Assembly: GCA_040218415.1 (NCBI GenBank)
Contig: JAVJRN010000041.1
Location: 1 to 64,000, forward strand
Source of the DNA: JAVJRN01 sp040218415
GTDB taxonomy: Bacteria > Bacteroidota > Bacteroidia > Cytophagales > Cyclobacteriaceae
Reading direction: 5' to 3'
Length of the DNA stretch: 64,000 bases
The notes beneath the pieces are model-generated. The model searched no databases. It was given only the letters and a program-made list of their open reading frames with translations, and had not been told where the DNA came from. Made by a program: the position numbers and the translations under genes. Below are positions 63,386 to 64,000 of the stretch, in pieces (positions within the stretch are counted from its first letter, which is position 1; each line of letters starts with the position of its first letter).

Positions 63386-64000
63386 ATGAAAAGCAGTGTT
63401 GAAGTTGATTTATTCCTAGAAAAATCCACCCAATGGAAGCCTGAACTTCAATTACTACGAACCATTGCCTTGGCGTGCGGACTTACTGAAGTGATAAAAT
63501 GGAAAGTGCCTTGTTTCACCTATGAAAGCAAGAATATTGCGTTAATTCATGGTTTCAAAGGTTATTGTGCCATCAGTTTTTTCAAAGGCACCCTGCTAAA
63601 AGATGATAAAAAAATACTCACCCAGCAGACCGAGAATGTGCAGTCTGGTCGTCTCGTGAAATTCGAGCACGTTGATGAAATTATGAGACTTAAGACCACT
63701 TTACAAGCTTATATCAAGGAAGCCATTGAAGTAGAAAACGCTGGATTAAAAATAGATTATAAGAAGGCAGATGCATTTGACATTCCAGAAGAATTAGCGG
63801 AAAAGTTCATTACTGATGTAGATTTCAAAATGGCTTTTTACAAATTAACCCCCGGGCGCCAAAAAGGATATTTGCTCTACTTTTCCGCTCCAAAGCAATC
63901 CAAAACCAAAACCGCAAGAATAGCGCAGTATCAACAGAGAATTCTCAATGGAAAAGGAATCCGCGATTGTATCTGCGGATTATCACTGAAAATGCCCAAC
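63386..64000 (+). CDS. YdeI/OmdA-like protein, truncated by the window edge
   Basis: ATG 63386 opens a frame of 205 codons with no stop before the edge at 64000. The start (MKSSVEVDLFLEKSTQWKPE) and the DUF1801-type domain (EVIKWKVPCFTYESKNIALI, GYCAISFFKGTLL) precede a YdeI-type C-terminus (TPGRQKGYLLYFSAPKQSKT, KTARIAQYQQRILNGKG). Related proteins are small, cytosolic and poorly understood. The gene continues beyond the window. Confidence 0.85.
   Translation, partial: MKSSVEVDLFLEKSTQWKPELQLLRTIALACGLTEVIKWKVPCFTYESKNIALIHGFKGYCAISFFKGTLLKDDKKILTQQTENVQSGRLVKFEHVDEIMRLKTTLQAYIKEAIEVENAGLKIDYKKADAFDIPEELAEKFITDVDFKMAFYKLTPGRQKGYLLYFSAPKQSKTKTARIAQYQQRILNGKGIRDCICGLSLKMPN

Noticed and set aside
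1..64000. CRISPR arrays, tRNA or rRNA genes
   Set aside because: No regularly spaced identical short repeats, cloverleaf with CCA-type end or rRNA stretch could be seen by eye.

Overview
The window looks like the chromosome of a marine Bacteroidetes, most likely a Cytophagales (Reichenbachiella/Fulvivirga/Ekhidna-like). The reasons are type IX secretion (T9SS) C-terminal domains, carboxypeptidase-like lipoproteins, a TPR-histidine-kinase-REC-AraC hybrid regulator, PadR plus double-FtsX permease pairs, promoters resembling TAnnTTTG, weak or absent Shine-Dalgarno sites, and a green-type proton-pumping rhodopsin with its retinal genes. No rRNA, tRNA, CRISPR array, phage or complete insertion sequence was seen. 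Gene order is mostly short operons, and the last gene runs off the right edge.

Layout. 0-6 kb: a secreted propeller-amidohydrolase, a HigBA toxin-antitoxin (TA) module between two copies of an ~80-bp repeat, and a lipoprotein with an alpha-barrel domain. 6-11.4 kb: PadR regulator with a MacB/FtsX-like permease, then a decayed zone with an outer-membrane-protein remnant, a frameshifted outer-membrane gene between two divergent ~180-bp repeats, and a second HigBA module. 11.4-16.1 kb: two nearly identical VOC-domain genes flanking a large T9SS-exported protein that carries an AgrA/LytTR-type site upstream. A 128-bp MITE-like element with a clean 6-bp target duplication supplies the GTG start of the second VOC copy. 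16-21.8 kb: hybrid sensor kinase, a pair of small unknown genes, a DUF998-like membrane protein and an ECF sigma factor.

21.8-25.9 kb: a tightly overlapping four-gene operon (C39-like peptidase, RimK-like ATP-grasp ligase, GCS2 carboxylate-amine ligase, N-formylglutamate-amidohydrolase-like enzyme). It looks like a pathway for an unknown glutamate-type or peptide amide. 26-30 kb: TetR, YiaA-like protein, GH130-like lipoprotein, cupin, and a secreted NUC1 nuclease with a Cys/His tail. 30.3-33.1 kb: proteorhodopsin, lycopene cyclase and Blh dioxygenase, with a strong hairpin between the first two that probably lowers expression of the enzymes relative to the opsin. 33.5-39.5 kb: outer-membrane proteins, an HTH protein, an M23-family protein and a LysR regulator.

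39.7-45.5 kb (minus strand): a membrane effector of the Pycsar PycTM type fused to a degenerate HD domain is followed, almost without gaps, by a single-domain response regulator, an NtrC-type sigma-54 activator and a PAS histidine kinase. A coiled-coil membrane protein, Dps and a YtxH-like protein lie downstream. 45.9-46.9 kb: a third TA module, again between two copies of the same ~80-bp repeat as at 3.4-4.5 kb. 47-64 kb: TonB-like protein, ClpB, TRAP transporter genes in two places, polysaccharide deacetylase, a protein made almost only of two T9SS sorting domains, rhodanese, MetZ, RlmN, two paralogous small lipoproteins, an SDR/DUF2867 protein and a truncated YdeI-like gene.

The strongest leads for something undescribed are the repeat-bounded TA cassettes, the amidoligase operon, and the HD-PycTM/two-component operon. 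All functions are assigned by reading motifs; no database search was run.
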